Positions 1 through 9,371 are shown, counted from the stretch's first letter. The stretch is DNA of 64,000 nt from Caldivirga sp. (GCF_023256255.1 NZ_JAGDXD010000043.1:1-64000); one strand, 5' to 3'. The notes: a model not told the origin generated them from the letters alone. Numbers and translations: made by a program.

Positions 1-557
1 CTCCCTAGCCGCCCAACCAGCCACCGCAGCCATGGCTGAGGATACGCCTATAATAGATGATAATATCGGCATTACTGAGTCATAGCCGAAGAGTAATCCA
101 ATCACGCCGTAGTTTATGGTATCGGCTATTCTTGAAATAATGGGCACCCCAACCATGTAGGTGAAGATTATCAGTAGGACCGCTATGAAGGCAACTATGC
201 CGAAGCCTATCATTGCGTAGTAGAATACGCTAACCATGGGGGCTAGGGGTTCAAGGGCTTCCACTGCGGCTTCACAATTCTGGGCCAGGGTTACGTTGGC
301 CATGGGACCTAGGTAGCTTAACATGGATGGGTCAAGCCTTGCGTAAAGTTGACCAAAGGTCGCGTTACCTAGGCTTAAGCATTCAGCCAGGTAATACTTG
401 AAGCCCGGTATTGCGTGGAATGGTTTCTATCATTGAGCACCTTATTAAGCACTGTGACTTATCCAGGGGCTCCATTACAGGGTCAAGGTCTGCTAACTTA
501 ACTAAGCCTAACTGCCCAATAGTATTTCCATAAGTTAGCTTAAATGAATACAAGCCC
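1..557 (-). pseudogene. Frameshifted, edge-truncated membrane protein
   Basis: Reading the minus strand, an open frame from about 426 down to the window edge encodes at least two hydrophobic helices, including stretches such as VSVFYYAMIGFGIVAFIAV and VIGLLFGYDSVMPIL. It has no usable start, because a TAG lies at 427-429 just upstream. A second frame, open from about 557 to 400, encodes a plausible soluble N-terminal part (for example GQLGLVKLADLDPVMEPLD) and runs into the first frame near 400-430. The simplest reading is one gene with a frameshift there, continuing beyond base 1. I do not recognise the family. It could also be two unrelated remnants. Its position in a stretch of broken genes supports decay. 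Confidence 0.4.
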
Positions 558-587
558 TTAAACTATTCCTTAAGGAATCTCTTACAC

Positions 588-1057
588 TTAATTCGAGGTC
601 TTTAACATACTCTTCAGTTTCCTTACTAAATTAACCACGGCCTCCCTATGTAATTGAAACTCTTCCCTCGACATGAAGTTATGGTAGAAGTTCGCATGTA
701 GGCCCTCGGCTAGTCGAAAACCAATGACAAGCTCCTTATCGTTACTCTCACTATAGAGTTTATCAGTAATCACGGAGTAGTCCCTATGGCTATAGTGTGG
801 AAGGCCCCTCTCCTCACCAATAGCGTTAAGCAATGCAGTAACGGCACCCCAATATTTTTCATTAGCCTGCATTAAGTCACCCTTATCGAAGAGTTCCTCA
901 GCCTCATTAAGGTACTTCTCGTGAAGCTTCAAGTAAACGTTAATCCTATCCCTTGGGTCAAGTTTTTGAGCTAATAAGTCAGCTAAAATAGTTCAATATC
1001 AACACCTCTCTTCTCAGTTTCCTCATTGATTAACCTAAGCAACTCCTCCACGAGCAT
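588..1057 (-). pseudogene. PaREP1-family protein gene with one frameshift
   Basis: The intact part (588-932, 114 residues from a TTG) carries the typical PaREP1 pattern: KYLNEAEELFDKGDLMQANEK, then WGAVTALLNAIGEERG and LHANFYHNF. PaREP1 proteins are small helical proteins of unknown function that are amplified in Pyrobaculum and relatives. The missing N-terminus is readable upstream: an ATG at 1055-1057 gives MLVEELLRLINEETEKRG, which ends in a TAG. The frame then resumes as LADLLAQKLDPRDRINVY and runs into the annotated part. Adding a single T to the four-T run at 985-988 (minus strand) joins both halves, so a one-base deletion is the most economical explanation. A sequencing error or slippage at the run remains possible. 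Confidence 0.75.
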
Positions 1058-1138
1058 GAACCATGATTATCCTAATAAGCGTTTCTAGCTTAATTAAAGT
1101 TGCCATAGGTGCGATTTTAACTAGCCTCCTCCCTTTAT

Positions 1139-1362
1139 AGGGTATTTATGGGGTATTGATTCACTTAGGAGCTACGCTGACTGGTTACAGATTATCCTAC
1201 TTGCCCTTATTGTCTTACTTGTTATAGTAATTCACCTTCATGCATTTAAGATCGTTTCATCAAAGGTGATGGGTCTTGTACTTGGTGCCTTAACCTCAGT
1301 CATTAGCCATCATCAAGCCTCGAGACAACCAGATACTACTCATCTACGAGTACTCTTAAGTT
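1139..1362 (+). other. Short open frame with one hydrophobic segment, no clear start
   Basis: On the plus strand a frame of roughly 70 codons contains a strongly hydrophobic stretch (LQIILLALIVLLVIVIHLHAF) and ends at a TGA near 1362. There is no convincing ATG, GTG or ribosome binding site. It lies between the broken PaREP1 gene and the acyl-CoA synthetase remnant, so it is more likely a gene fragment than an active small membrane protein. I do not recognise it. Confidence 0.2.
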
Positions 1363-1374
1363 GAGTGGCCTTGA

Positions 1375-1860
1375 TGTTTCTTCATCATCAAGTCCAAGGA
1401 AAAGGCAGGGTTGTAGTCTTTAAGAACTTGCTTTCCACTTTCAGGGGAGGGTCTATCCTATCAACAACAAGGCCGAGGACGTGGAGGGGATTAAGGCCTA
1501 CAAGTCGGTCAAGGGCGTCCCAGAGCCAGTCGATCTGACTGTAATAACCGTTCCAAGGGATTACGTCTATCAAGTCCTCGAGAAGGCAGGAGGGAAGGGG
1601 GTCAAGGTGGTAATAGTGATCACCACTGACTTCAGGAAGATCGAGGATGAGAAGCTTGAATAGGTGATAGTCTCCATAGCGAGGAAGCGCAGTATGAGGC
1701 TCTTGGGTCCTAACACGTTTGGGTGATCACCTTCTCGTTCAATTCCACCCTTGCATTCACTGAAGTAAATAAGGTGAACATAGTATTGGTCGTCTAGAGC
1801 AGCGGTTTAGGGGTCCACACTCTTTGTCCATGCTTGGGCACTCCACTGCTGGGCTTAGCA
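1375..1860 (+). pseudogene. Acyl-CoA synthetase (ADP-forming) remnant, CoA-binding domain
   Basis: Pieces in different plus frames follow the NDP-forming acyl-CoA synthetase CoA-binding domain in order. SSSSSPRK resembles the glycine-rich start. Next comes VVFKNLLSTFRG, then VYPINNKAEDVEGIKAY, then VPEPVDLTVITVPRDYV and KGVKVVIVITTDF. After an in-frame TAG (1661-1663) follow VIVSIARK and MRLLGPNTFG. After a TGA (1724-1726) another frame gives STLAFTEVNKVNIVLV, then a stop, then SSGLGV, matching the 'N-I-A-L-V-S-Q-S-G-G-L-G' part of the family. At least two frame changes and three stops show a dead gene. Nothing of the later domains is visible. Confidence 0.7.
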
Positions 1861-1990
1861 TATTAAAGCTTATTCATGCATGTACATGTTATTCTTTAAG
1901 GAATTAGGGCAAGTATTAATTATTTGGGTATTATGTATTGTGTTTGAGATCAAGGGGCAATACTTATCTATTTTATTTTCTCCTTAGTAG

Positions 1991-2404
1991 TTAAGATGCA
2001 TTAATTAGAACTCCAGCATCCTTAAGCAGCTTAGTAATATATTTTAATGTACCAGCTTCCTCAGATAACCTAAGTAATAGTGGTGTATTGATATGGGTTA
2101 AGTTAACTCTATTAATTAATCCCCAGTACTCAATACCGTTAAGCGGCAATGATGAGATAAAATCTTCTAGGCTTACATGCGGTAAGCCACTAATGTAGAT
2201 TGCCCTGTTGGAGAAGCCCACTACCCCAACTTTAAAGATTCTTAAGTTCCCCGGTACCTTACTAGTATCATTTACGTAGATGGCAATGTCGTCAGTGTCA
2301 CCAATACCCATTGTCCTTCTGAACATTGATAATGGGCCACAAGCCACCTCAACCCTGTTCCTCAATTCCCAATAGGCGTCTTCACAGTTCAGTTTAATCA
2401 CCAA
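1991..2404 (-). CDS. Hypothetical protein coupled to adenosine-specific kinase
   Basis: A 137-residue protein that I do not recognise. It has no membrane segment, no obvious signal peptide and no metal-binding cysteine cluster; two cysteines (about residues 7 and 22) are not in a motif. It directly abuts the upstream adenosine-specific kinase gene (one stops at 2405, the next starts at 2404), so the two are almost certainly translated from one transcript. A role connected with that enzyme is only an inference from the coupling. Confidence 0.6.
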   Translation of the reverse strand: MVIKLNCEDAYWELRNRVEVACGPLSMFRRTMGIGDTDDIAIYVNDTSKVPGNLRIFKVGVVGFSNRAIYISGLPHVSLEDFISSLPLNGIEYWGLINRVNLTHINTPLLLRLSEEAGTLKYITKLLKDAGVLINAS

Positions 2405-2914
2405 TTAGGGCATCATCTTGTAGCCGAATTTCCTAACTAATTCCTTACGCTCCTTAGCATCCTCAGGGCCTTCAACACCTAGGGGTGAGTAACCATCTAC
2501 AACACCAATCACACCTCTACGTTCAGGGGCAATCTCAGCAACTATTATGGAAAGGGGATTACCTGTAGCTGCCAGTACCCTGGTAACCTCCTTAACGTTC
2601 TTTATGGCATTAAGGACATTTATTGGGTAGGCATTCCTTATGAATATCACGAACACATGACCAGCAGCTATCCTTGAGCATAAATCTACCGCTGCTTTCC
2701 TCAACTCCTCATCATTCCCCTCATGCCTAATAAGCCTCTTACCACTGGCTTCACAGAAGGCTAAACCAAACCTAATGCCCGGTACAGAGGATACTAGGGC
2801 CTCGTAAAGATCCTCCACAGTCATTATGAAGTGAGAGTACCCTATTATAATGTTTGAATCGGATGGGTACTTAACATCTATTACATCAAACTTAATACTC
2901 ATACTACTCCTCAC
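2405..2914 (-). CDS. Adenosine-specific kinase (DUF355 family)
   Basis: The 169-residue sequence matches the archaeal adenosine-specific kinase family (PF04008) almost throughout. Conserved blocks are [69 protein letters not shown] and the C-terminal [17 protein letters not shown]. The family was named from a crystal structure and ligand work on a Pyrobaculum member; its physiological role is still vague. Translation may start at the fifth residue (MSIKF) rather than at MRSSM. It forms a two-gene unit with the downstream hypothetical gene. Confidence 0.85.
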   Translation of the reverse strand: MRSSMSIKFDVIDVKYPSDSNIIIGYSHFIMTVEDLYEALVSSVPGIRFGLAFCEASGKRLIRHEGNDEELRKAAVDLCSRIAAGHVFVIFIRNAYPINVLNAIKNVKEVTRVLAATGNPLSIIVAEIAPERRGVIGVVDGYSPLGVEGPEDAKERKELVRKFGYKMMP

Positions 2915-3278
2915 TGAGTTAAGGAGATTTAAGCATTAGCGCTCATGTTCAGTATTTTACATTATCTAGTGTGCGTAAACGCATCGTCTACATAGTGAAA
3001 TTAATTATACAGCATTTTTAAGGAAGTATAAGATATGCGTTGACTCTGAGGAAACGTGGTTTTACGTCGCTTTTCCGGAGCTCCTCACTGGGGTGGTATT
3101 ATGTTTTTAGGTTCGCTTGTCAGCCTTTGGTAGAGCATGGTTCATAGCCCACTAGTTTCACTAAGCCTTAACACCTAAGGCATCACGACTAAACGGTTTA
3201 ATAAACCCTGCCATAAAAGGTGAGGCTTCTCAACCTCTTTGTGAGTAATTGTTGTATTATTGGAGAGGTGATTAATGG
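2915..3278. other. 364-bp intergenic stretch without a recognisable gene
   Basis: No frame on either strand gives a credible protein. A small inverted repeat, GGTTT-AAT-AAACC, lies at 3195-3207, about 70 bp past the stop of the DegT aminotransferase gene, and could help end its transcript. The part from 3030 to 3130 is richer in G and C than the flanks and contains short self-complementary pieces (for example GGAGCTCC), but I could not fold it into a known RNA family. Confidence 0.4.
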
Positions 3279-4463
3279 TTACTTTAACTCCATTAGTGTA
3301 TCCTTGATTACCCTGGCTGCGTATAAGGCATCATCTTCGGTGAAGTAAGGTGAAATAAGAATGCCAATCACCCTCTTGGTGGCTTCCTCAGTATTGGGTA
3401 ATGGTTCATAGTTTATTTTCTTGCCGTAGAATGGGCATGACCATGGGCAACCCTTACCATGACCAACCTTATTAGTGAATAACGGTGTCCTATAGAGTGG
3501 GATAGGGTAGGCTACTGTTACTGCCTCAATACCCTTAGCCTTAAGTTCCTCAACAACCTTATCCCGAGGCGCCTTAACCTTATCAGTGAGGAGCATTTGG
3601 TATATATGCCAGGCATGCCTAACATACGACTTAGGCCTAGGTAATATCAGTAGGTTATTATCCAGGCTGTTTAACTCCTCCGTGAGGGCATTGGCAAAAG
3701 TCTCCTTTCTTTTAATTATTTCCTCAATCCTAAGGAGTTGAGAGTAGGCTAATGCAGCCTGCAGCTCACCCATCCTGTAATTATAACCCAGCTCCTCATA
3801 GTAGTACTTACCGGTTTCCCCATGACTCCTAAGCAGCTTAGCCCTATTGGCCAATTCACTGGAGTTAGTGGATACCGCACCACCCTCACTGCTGGTTATG
3901 GTTTTAGTAGGGTAAAAACTGAATGTACCTAAGTCCCCTAAGGCACCAGCCTTAACACCCCTATATACTGCACCTAGGGCTTGGGCAGTATCCTCAATTA
4001 GGTATACGTTATGCTCCTTAGCTACCTTAATTAAGTCATCCATTTCAGCCGGCATACCAGCCATGTGAACCACTATTATTGCCTTAGTCCTATCGCTAAT
4101 CTTAGACTCAACACTGCTTGAGTCAAGGCCAAGGGTTTCAAGGGAAATATCAGCAAACACTGGCACTGCATTAGAGTGCAATACAGCCGATGCAGTGGCT
4201 AGGAAGGTGAAGGCTGGAACAATAACCTCATCCCCTGGCCCAACTCCAATAGCCTTTAATGCTAAGTGAAGTGCCGTTGTTCCACTTGAAACCGCTAATG
4301 CATGTTTAATATTCAAGTACTTGGCTAGTTCATCCTCAAGTAGCTTACCATACTTACCATATGGCGAAACTAAATTACCACTCATTAAGGCATCCACCAC
4401 AGCCTTAGCGTCGTCCTCCGTTATCCAGGGCTTGAACCTAAGAACCCTCTTAACCTCATGCAT
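3279..4463 (-). CDS. DegT/DnrJ/EryC1/StrS-family sugar aminotransferase
   Basis: A 394-residue PLP-dependent aminotransferase of the type that aminates nucleotide-linked keto-sugars. SSGTTALHLAL (about 59-69) binds the cofactor phosphate, EDTAQALGA (about 157-165) holds the Asp that contacts the pyridine nitrogen, and Lys187 in FSFYPTKTITSSEGG is the Schiff-base lysine. Length and motifs are normal for the family. A TATA-like CTTAAAAAC lies 20-25 nt before the ATG. It is divergent from a GT39-type glycosyltransferase gene, which fits a role in making an amino sugar for surface glycans. The exact sugar cannot be read from the sequence. Confidence 0.88.
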   Translation of the reverse strand: MHEVKRVLRFKPWITEDDAKAVVDALMSGNLVSPYGKYGKLLEDELAKYLNIKHALAVSSGTTALHLALKAIGVGPGDEVIVPAFTFLATASAVLHSNAVPVFADISLETLGLDSSSVESKISDRTKAIIVVHMAGMPAEMDDLIKVAKEHNVYLIEDTAQALGAVYRGVKAGALGDLGTFSFYPTKTITSSEGGAVSTNSSELANRAKLLRSHGETGKYYYEELGYNYRMGELQAALAYSQLLRIEEIIKRKETFANALTEELNSLDNNLLILPRPKSYVRHAWHIYQMLLTDKVKAPRDKVVEELKAKGIEAVTVAYPIPLYRTPLFTNKVGHGKGCPWSCPFYGKKINYEPLPNTEEATKRVIGILISPYFTEDDALYAARVIKDTLMELK

Positions 4464-4565
4464 GCGCTCTTATTTAGTATGGGTTTTTAAGTTAATAATG
4501 ATTTAAGCTAAGTTCATGGGTTCATTAGAAAAATAATTATTAAGTCTAGGCTTTAAACCTACGTT

Positions 4566-5912
4566 ATGGCGATGTTAAGCCTATTGAAGAGGTGGCTACC
4601 ACTAGCCATAGTGCTGGTGGTTTTCACGCTTTACCTAGTGGCTATTCAACCCCACTTAAACTCCTATACAAGTGACGAGATTTGGTATGTTTCCGCCGCC
4701 AGGAACTTCATAAATGAGGTTGGTTTAGGCAAGTACCTGATCAAGTATGGGGTGACCCTAGCCCCATCACCACCATGCAATGTGAGCGGTGCCTCACCGG
4801 TAATATACTATAAGGATTACCTCATGGCCTGGTACAGTAACGTTACCTACACTCAATTGAGAAATGTATTGGATAATTCAACCTGCATAGTTAGGTTTGG
4901 TTACTACTACCCCGATAAGCAAAGTATCGTAACCTACCTTAACCTTGAACACCCATGGTTAGGTAAACTCTTCATGGTGCTTTCAATGCTCCTGCTAGGC
5001 GATAAGCCAGTTAGCTGGAGGGTGCCATCAATGATCCTATCAGCCTTAATGCTCATACTAGTCTACTACATAGCCTTAAGAATAAGTGGTAACATTGCCT
5101 ACGCTTCCTTGGCATCAGTGGCATTACTAATGGACGCAACGTTTAGGGATATGGGTATAATAGCCCTTCTCGACGTCTACGTAGGCTTCTTCACGTTATT
5201 AACAGTATACATGTACTTCACTAAGAGGTATACTGCCTCAGCCATAACCAGTGGCCTAGCAGTGGCAAGTAAGTACCCAGGCGCCTTCACGGTCTTCGCT
5301 GGGGCTTACTTGGAGACTTATAGGAGGAACGGCATCTGGGGGTTAATTTACATTGCATTAGCCTTCATAGTATTCATAATACCCCAATTACCCCTAGTTT
5401 ACCTAGTTGGGGGTCTTCACAATTACGTATCAGACGTATTCTTCTATTTAAAGTGGTTTACTGAGCCAAGGCCCCCTGGTCCAGTGGCCTCTAATCCCCT
5501 CGACTGGCTAATAGGCATTGATTCCTTCGTTAACAATGTGACCCCACCATTATATGCAATGGGGCTGCCGGGCGCATACCTAGTTGCAGTGGCCTACTCA
5601 TTAGCCTTAATTGAACCCCACTTGAGGAGTAGGTTATTTAGTAAACTAAGTATAAATGAATTATCAATACCCGTCATGCTCTTAACCATTTGGTTGGGTT
5701 ACTGGCTAGTGTTCATACTTGGCGACACTACACTCTACAGTTACTACACAATGCAGTTTGCAGCCCTAGTACCCCTAGTCCTGGTGCTGGCCATGAGTAG
5801 GGCCAAGCCTAAGGCTAAGGTTTGGGTAATAATGGCTGCGTTAGCGGGAATTGCGTACGGTATTTCAGTGCAGTGGAGGATGCTTTACTCATTAATAACG
5901 GCAATAGCCTAG
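4566..5912 (+). CDS. GT39/PMT-like membrane glycosyltransferase
   Basis: A 448-residue polytopic membrane protein with about ten hydrophobic helices. After the first helix comes TSDEIWYV with the Asp37-Glu38 pair typical of dolichyl-phosphate-mannose protein mannosyltransferases and related lipid-dependent transferases. LEHPWLGK (about 128-134) resembles the HPPLGK motif, and ALLDVYVGFF matches the helix that follows. A large outside loop at residues 60-125 contains several N-x-S/T sequons. It probably transfers a sugar from a polyprenyl-phosphate donor at the outer face of the membrane. It is divergent from the DegT aminotransferase gene and ends 12 bp from the convergent trpG. Donor and acceptor are unknown. 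Confidence 0.75.
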   Translation: MAMLSLLKRWLPLAIVLVVFTLYLVAIQPHLNSYTSDEIWYVSAARNFINEVGLGKYLIKYGVTLAPSPPCNVSGASPVIYYKDYLMAWYSNVTYTQLRNVLDNSTCIVRFGYYYPDKQSIVTYLNLEHPWLGKLFMVLSMLLLGDKPVSWRVPSMILSALMLILVYYIALRISGNIAYASLASVALLMDATFRDMGIIALLDVYVGFFTLLTVYMYFTKRYTASAITSGLAVASKYPGAFTVFAGAYLETYRRNGIWGLIYIALAFIVFIIPQLPLVYLVGGLHNYVSDVFFYLKWFTEPRPPGPVASNPLDWLIGIDSFVNNVTPPLYAMGLPGAYLVAVAYSLALIEPHLRSRLFSKLSINELSIPVMLLTIWLGYWLVFILGDTTLYSYYTMQFAALVPLVLVLAMSRAKPKAKVWVIMAALAGIAYGISVQWRMLYSLITAIA

Positions 5913-5924
5913 TTAAGCCTTACT

Positions 5925-6518
5925 TTAAATTAAGTCAAGGAAGTTCTTAATTATCCTAGCACCAAACTGAGTGCCAACGCTCTCAGGGTGGAATTGAACA
6001 CCAATTACTGGGTGCTCAACGTGTTGAACACTCATGATTTCCCCATCATCCTTAGACACTGCGGTTACTATTAGGGAGTCTGATGGTTTATCAATAACTA
6101 GGCTATGGTACCTCATTCCCTCAAACTCATCAGGTAGGCCACTGTATATTGGTGATGAGGCAACCCTCCTAATTATGCTAGTTTTACCATGCTTAATAAC
6201 CCTAGCTCTCCTTATTGTTGAACCGAAGACGTACCCTATCAACTGATGGCCTAGGCATATGCCTAATATTGGTACTTTACCGGTGAAGTACCTAATAATA
6301 TTACCTGAAATCCCAACGTCCCTTGGGTTCATTGGATTACCAGGTCCTGGTGATATTATTATCCTATCAGGCTTAATCCTCTCAATAACCTTAACCGTGA
6401 CTTCATCATTCCTGAAGACCAATGGCCTACTGCCTAATTCCCCAACGTACTGAGCTATGTTGTATACGAAGGAGTCGTAGTTATCTATTATTACGGTTAA
6501 GTCACCCATGATGACCAC
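5925..6518 (-). CDS. trpG: Anthranilate synthase, glutamine amidotransferase subunit
   Basis: TrpG releases ammonia from glutamine for TrpE. The class I amidotransferase triad is present: Cys88 in GICLGHQ, and His and Glu in VQFHPES near residue 177. PGPGNPMNPRD gives the oxyanion region. The 197-residue length is normal. It is the last gene of the trp operon and overlaps the 3' end of trpE. Starting at the fourth residue (MGDLTVIIDNYDSF, 6509) would shorten that overlap and match homologues better. Confidence 0.95.
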   Translation of the reverse strand: MVIMGDLTVIIDNYDSFVYNIAQYVGELGSRPLVFRNDEVTVKVIERIKPDRIIISPGPGNPMNPRDVGISGNIIRYFTGKVPILGICLGHQLIGYVFGSTIRRARVIKHGKTSIIRRVASSPIYSGLPDEFEGMRYHSLVIDKPSDSLIVTAVSKDDGEIMSVQHVEHPVIGVQFHPESVGTQFGARIIKNFLDLI

Positions 6519-7755
6519 CCATAGCAGTCTTCAAACTACCCAACTTATGCTCAGTCTCCATAAGTTCAAGCTCTGGTTGGGAATCATAAACTATACCTGC
6601 CCCAGCCTGAATCCTAATAGTACCGCCAGTGGCGAATAGGCTCCTTATTATTATTGCGAATTCACCCCCACCTCCATGCATAATGCCTAATGCGCCAGCG
6701 TATGGTCCCCTTGGGGAATTCTCATACTTAGCTATAAGTTCCATTGCCCTTGGCTTGGGTGCACCACTAACCGTGCCTGCCGGGAATGTGGCCACTAACG
6801 CGTCGACTACATCATTCCCCTTAGCCAACGTGCCCTCAACCCTAGACACTAAATGCTGCACGCTCTGGTACTTCTCAATAGCGTATAGTTCCTTAACCTT
6901 AACACTCCCGTAAACGCAGACTTTACCTATATCGTTCCTGGCTAAGTCAACAAGCATTATGTGCTCAGCCCTATCCTTAATGCTTGACAGTAACTCCTCC
7001 TCAAGTCTAATGTCATCCCACGAGTCCCTCCCCCTAGGCCTGGTTCCAGCTATTGGGTGTGTTTCAACCCTAAGGCCATCAACCTTAACGAGTAGTTCAG
7101 GGCTTGTACCTATTATGTGCCTATTACCCATCTTCATGAAGTACATGTATGGGGATGGGTTAAGGTCAGCCAACCTCCCGTAGAGGGTCATTAAGTCTCC
7201 AGTGAACCCATACTCCTCATACCTTGATAGAACAACTTGAAACACTTCACCATTCTTAATATCCTCCAACGCCTCTGAAACCCACTTCATATACTCAACG
7301 GGGTCCGTAGCACCCATTAAGCTTGTTACGTTAAATTCACCCCCATCACTAGGCTTGCCCCTAGGTAACTCACCCTTAACGTAGGCTCTCCCTAGGAAGT
7401 AGTCGTAAATAACCACGTTCATAGGTATCGTGAACTCTGCCTGAGGCCAGTCACTAGTCTTAATTACATTAGCCAAGTGGGGTTCTATTGATGCTACTGC
7501 TTCATAGGACAAGTAACCCACGGCTATGTTACCGTCCTCAAACCTGCCGAGCTTCCGGTGAAGCGCCTTAAGTTCATCGTACAAGTCACCGTTAATGTTG
7601 ATTAAATCATTAGCACCCCAAGCCACTATGGTGAACCTAGCCCGCTCAGGGAAGCCTGGGCCACTTTCAAGTAGGGTGACGTAGTCTTCCCCATTCTCAA
7701 TAAGCATCCTAGCAAGTTCCCTAGGCCTAGGTAATTCCTCAAGGGGTACCTTCAC
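6502..7755 (-). CDS. trpE: Anthranilate synthase component I
   Basis: TrpE converts chorismate and ammonia to anthranilate. The chorismate-binding domain is complete: VFQVVLSRYEEYGF, GTSPELLVKV, THPIAGTRPRGRD, DLARNDIGKV, GTVSGAPKPRAMELI and IRIQAGAGIVYDSQPELE. At 417 residues it is one of the short archaeal forms with a reduced N-terminal domain. It overlaps trpF upstream by 17 nt and trpG downstream by 17 nt. The N-terminal LLESG motif (about 29-33), part of the tryptophan feedback site in other TrpE proteins, is present, so end-product inhibition is likely. Confidence 0.95.
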   Translation of the reverse strand: MKVPLEELPRPRELARMLIENGEDYVTLLESGPGFPERARFTIVAWGANDLININGDLYDELKALHRKLGRFEDGNIAVGYLSYEAVASIEPHLANVIKTSDWPQAEFTIPMNVVIYDYFLGRAYVKGELPRGKPSDGGEFNVTSLMGATDPVEYMKWVSEALEDIKNGEVFQVVLSRYEEYGFTGDLMTLYGRLADLNPSPYMYFMKMGNRHIIGTSPELLVKVDGLRVETHPIAGTRPRGRDSWDDIRLEEELLSSIKDRAEHIMLVDLARNDIGKVCVYGSVKVKELYAIEKYQSVQHLVSRVEGTLAKGNDVVDALVATFPAGTVSGAPKPRAMELIAKYENSPRGPYAGALGIMHGGGGEFAIIIRSLFATGGTIRIQAGAGIVYDSQPELELMETEHKLGSLKTAMGGHHG

Positions 7756-8365
7756 CCTTAATCACCTTAGCGACCCTTGTCACTTGCTCCCAATCCTTAA
7801 TACCGGGGCTTGATTCAACACCTGAATTCACATCAACTAGGTATGGGTTATACTTGATAATGAACTTAATATTGCCTGGTCCAATACCCCCAGCAACCCC
7901 AACTTTACCTAAACCCGCAACCTTCTCAACAATGCTTAAGGGTATCTTTAAGCCGTATTCAAATACCCTATACCCCATCTTTGGGGCATCGATAAGAATG
8001 TACTCTATCCCCTTAATCCCAGAGTACTCGTGAATAGCCTTAACCATTGAGGAATAGTCAGTGTACTCTATGACTGGTGCAAGATTAACGCCACCTTCAT
8101 AACCTTTAACTACACCATGGTACTGAAGAACCGGGAAATCAAACCTAGTTGCTAATTCTAGGGCATTACTTAACTCAAGCCCCCTAACCACAGCCACTGG
8201 CTTAGCCCTGGAGAGCACTGATGCCATATCCTTAGCTTCATGGGGATTCAGTAGCCTCGGTGTTTTAACATCTGAGTGTATTATGAAGCCTGCGTAGTCG
8301 GCGTACTTATCAATGAACTCCACGTCAATCCTCCTCGTTAACCCACATACCTTAAGCAGCGTCAC
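7739..8365 (-). CDS. trpF: Phosphoribosylanthranilate isomerase
   Basis: A 208-residue TIM barrel that rearranges phosphoribosylanthranilate to CdRP. The general-base cysteine is in KVCGLTRRIDV at the N-terminus, and the catalytic Asp is in DVNSGVESSPGIKD near the C-terminus. VAGGIGPGNI is the phosphate-binding loop. It overlaps trpD by 14 nt and trpE by 17 nt, in line with translational coupling. Confidence 0.94.
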   Translation of the reverse strand: MTLLKVCGLTRRIDVEFIDKYADYAGFIIHSDVKTPRLLNPHEAKDMASVLSRAKPVAVVRGLELSNALELATRFDFPVLQYHGVVKGYEGGVNLAPVIEYTDYSSMVKAIHEYSGIKGIEYILIDAPKMGYRVFEYGLKIPLSIVEKVAGLGKVGVAGGIGPGNIKFIIKYNPYLVDVNSGVESSPGIKDWEQVTRVAKVIKGEGTP

Positions 8366-9371
8366 GTTTACTCACTGCTGCAACATCATTAATGTAACTC
8401 CAGAAGTCACTTGAATTACCGGTAATCTGCCTAACAGCCTCAACACCATCCCTAGGATCCTTAACCCTACCTGCCACGTAAAGCGCCATAGCTGTGTTAA
8501 CTGCTATGAAGTCTAAGGCAGCCCTATCAACCCCCATTAATCCCCTCTTCACCTTCTCCACACTCTCCACTGGGCTTGATACAACCACATCCCTCAGTTC
8601 ATGAACCCCAAGGCCTAGGTCCCTGGGTTCAATAGTGTACTTATCCATTGAATCACCCTTAATCTCGTAGACTATTGTTTTACCGAAGACTGAGGCTTCA
8701 TCAATACCTGGTTCACCATGGACTAGGATTAGGTGATCGTAACCCAGTAGGACCGCTGCCTTAGCAATAATGTCCATTACCCTAGGTTCAGCAACACCAA
8801 GCACCTGCCTCCTCACTAGGCCTGGGTTAGCTAAGGGCCCTATCAGGTTGAATATTGTCCTTATGCCAAGTTTCTTCCTAATGGGCATTACATTCCTCAT
8901 GGCTGGATGATACATTGGGGCGAAGGCAAATGAGAACCTGTACTTATTCAACATGAGCAATGCAGTTTCAGGTTTCACACTTATGTTAAAGCCAAGTGCC
9001 TCCAGGAAGTCCGCACTACCTGAGGATGATGAAACACTCCTATTCCCATGCTTAAGAACCCTAGCGCCTAAGTAGGCTGCTAGTAATGCTGAAATAGTGG
9101 ACACATTCATGGTTCTTAACCCATCACCCCCTGTCCCAGCTGTGTCTATTACGTATGGGTCATTGACCGGTATCCTTAGGCAGGTTTCCCTAAGTGCCTT
9201 AGCGAAGCCAGCAACCTCAAAGGCACCCTCCCCCCTTACCCTAAGCCCCATGAGTAGGGCAGCAGTCTCAACTTCACTTGCCTCCATTTTAAGTATGGCT
9301 AAGGCAGCGCTGTATGCCTCCTCAAGGCTTAACTCAAGCCCCCTAGCTATCTTCTCTAGGAATGGCCTCAT
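8352..9371 (-). CDS. trpD: Anthranilate phosphoribosyltransferase
   Basis: A 339-residue enzyme that transfers phosphoribose from PRPP to anthranilate. It has the GTGGDG PRPP-binding loop, KHGNRSVSSSSGSADFLEALG with the anthranilate-binding part, and RTIFNLIGPLANP. Length is normal. Four bases are shared with the end of trpB and 14 with trpF. Confidence 0.95.
   Translation of the reverse strand: MRPFLEKIARGLELSLEEAYSAALAILKMEASEVETAALLMGLRVRGEGAFEVAGFAKALRETCLRIPVNDPYVIDTAGTGGDGLRTMNVSTISALLAAYLGARVLKHGNRSVSSSSGSADFLEALGFNISVKPETALLMLNKYRFSFAFAPMYHPAMRNVMPIRKKLGIRTIFNLIGPLANPGLVRRQVLGVAEPRVMDIIAKAAVLLGYDHLILVHGEPGIDEASVFGKTIVYEIKGDSMDKYTIEPRDLGLGVHELRDVVVSSPVESVEKVKRGLMGVDRAALDFIAVNTAMALYVAGRVKDPRDGVEAVRQITGNSSDFWSYINDVAAVSKRDAA

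Noticed and set aside
1388-1573. 61-residue minus-strand frame
   Set aside because: Antisense to the acyl-CoA synthetase remnant, with no match to any family.
3030-3130. GAGGAAAC in a GC-richer gap, considered as a shortened RNase P RNA
   Set aside because: The text does not match the conserved GAGGAAAGTCC, and no ACAGAAA-like partner was found in the same gap.
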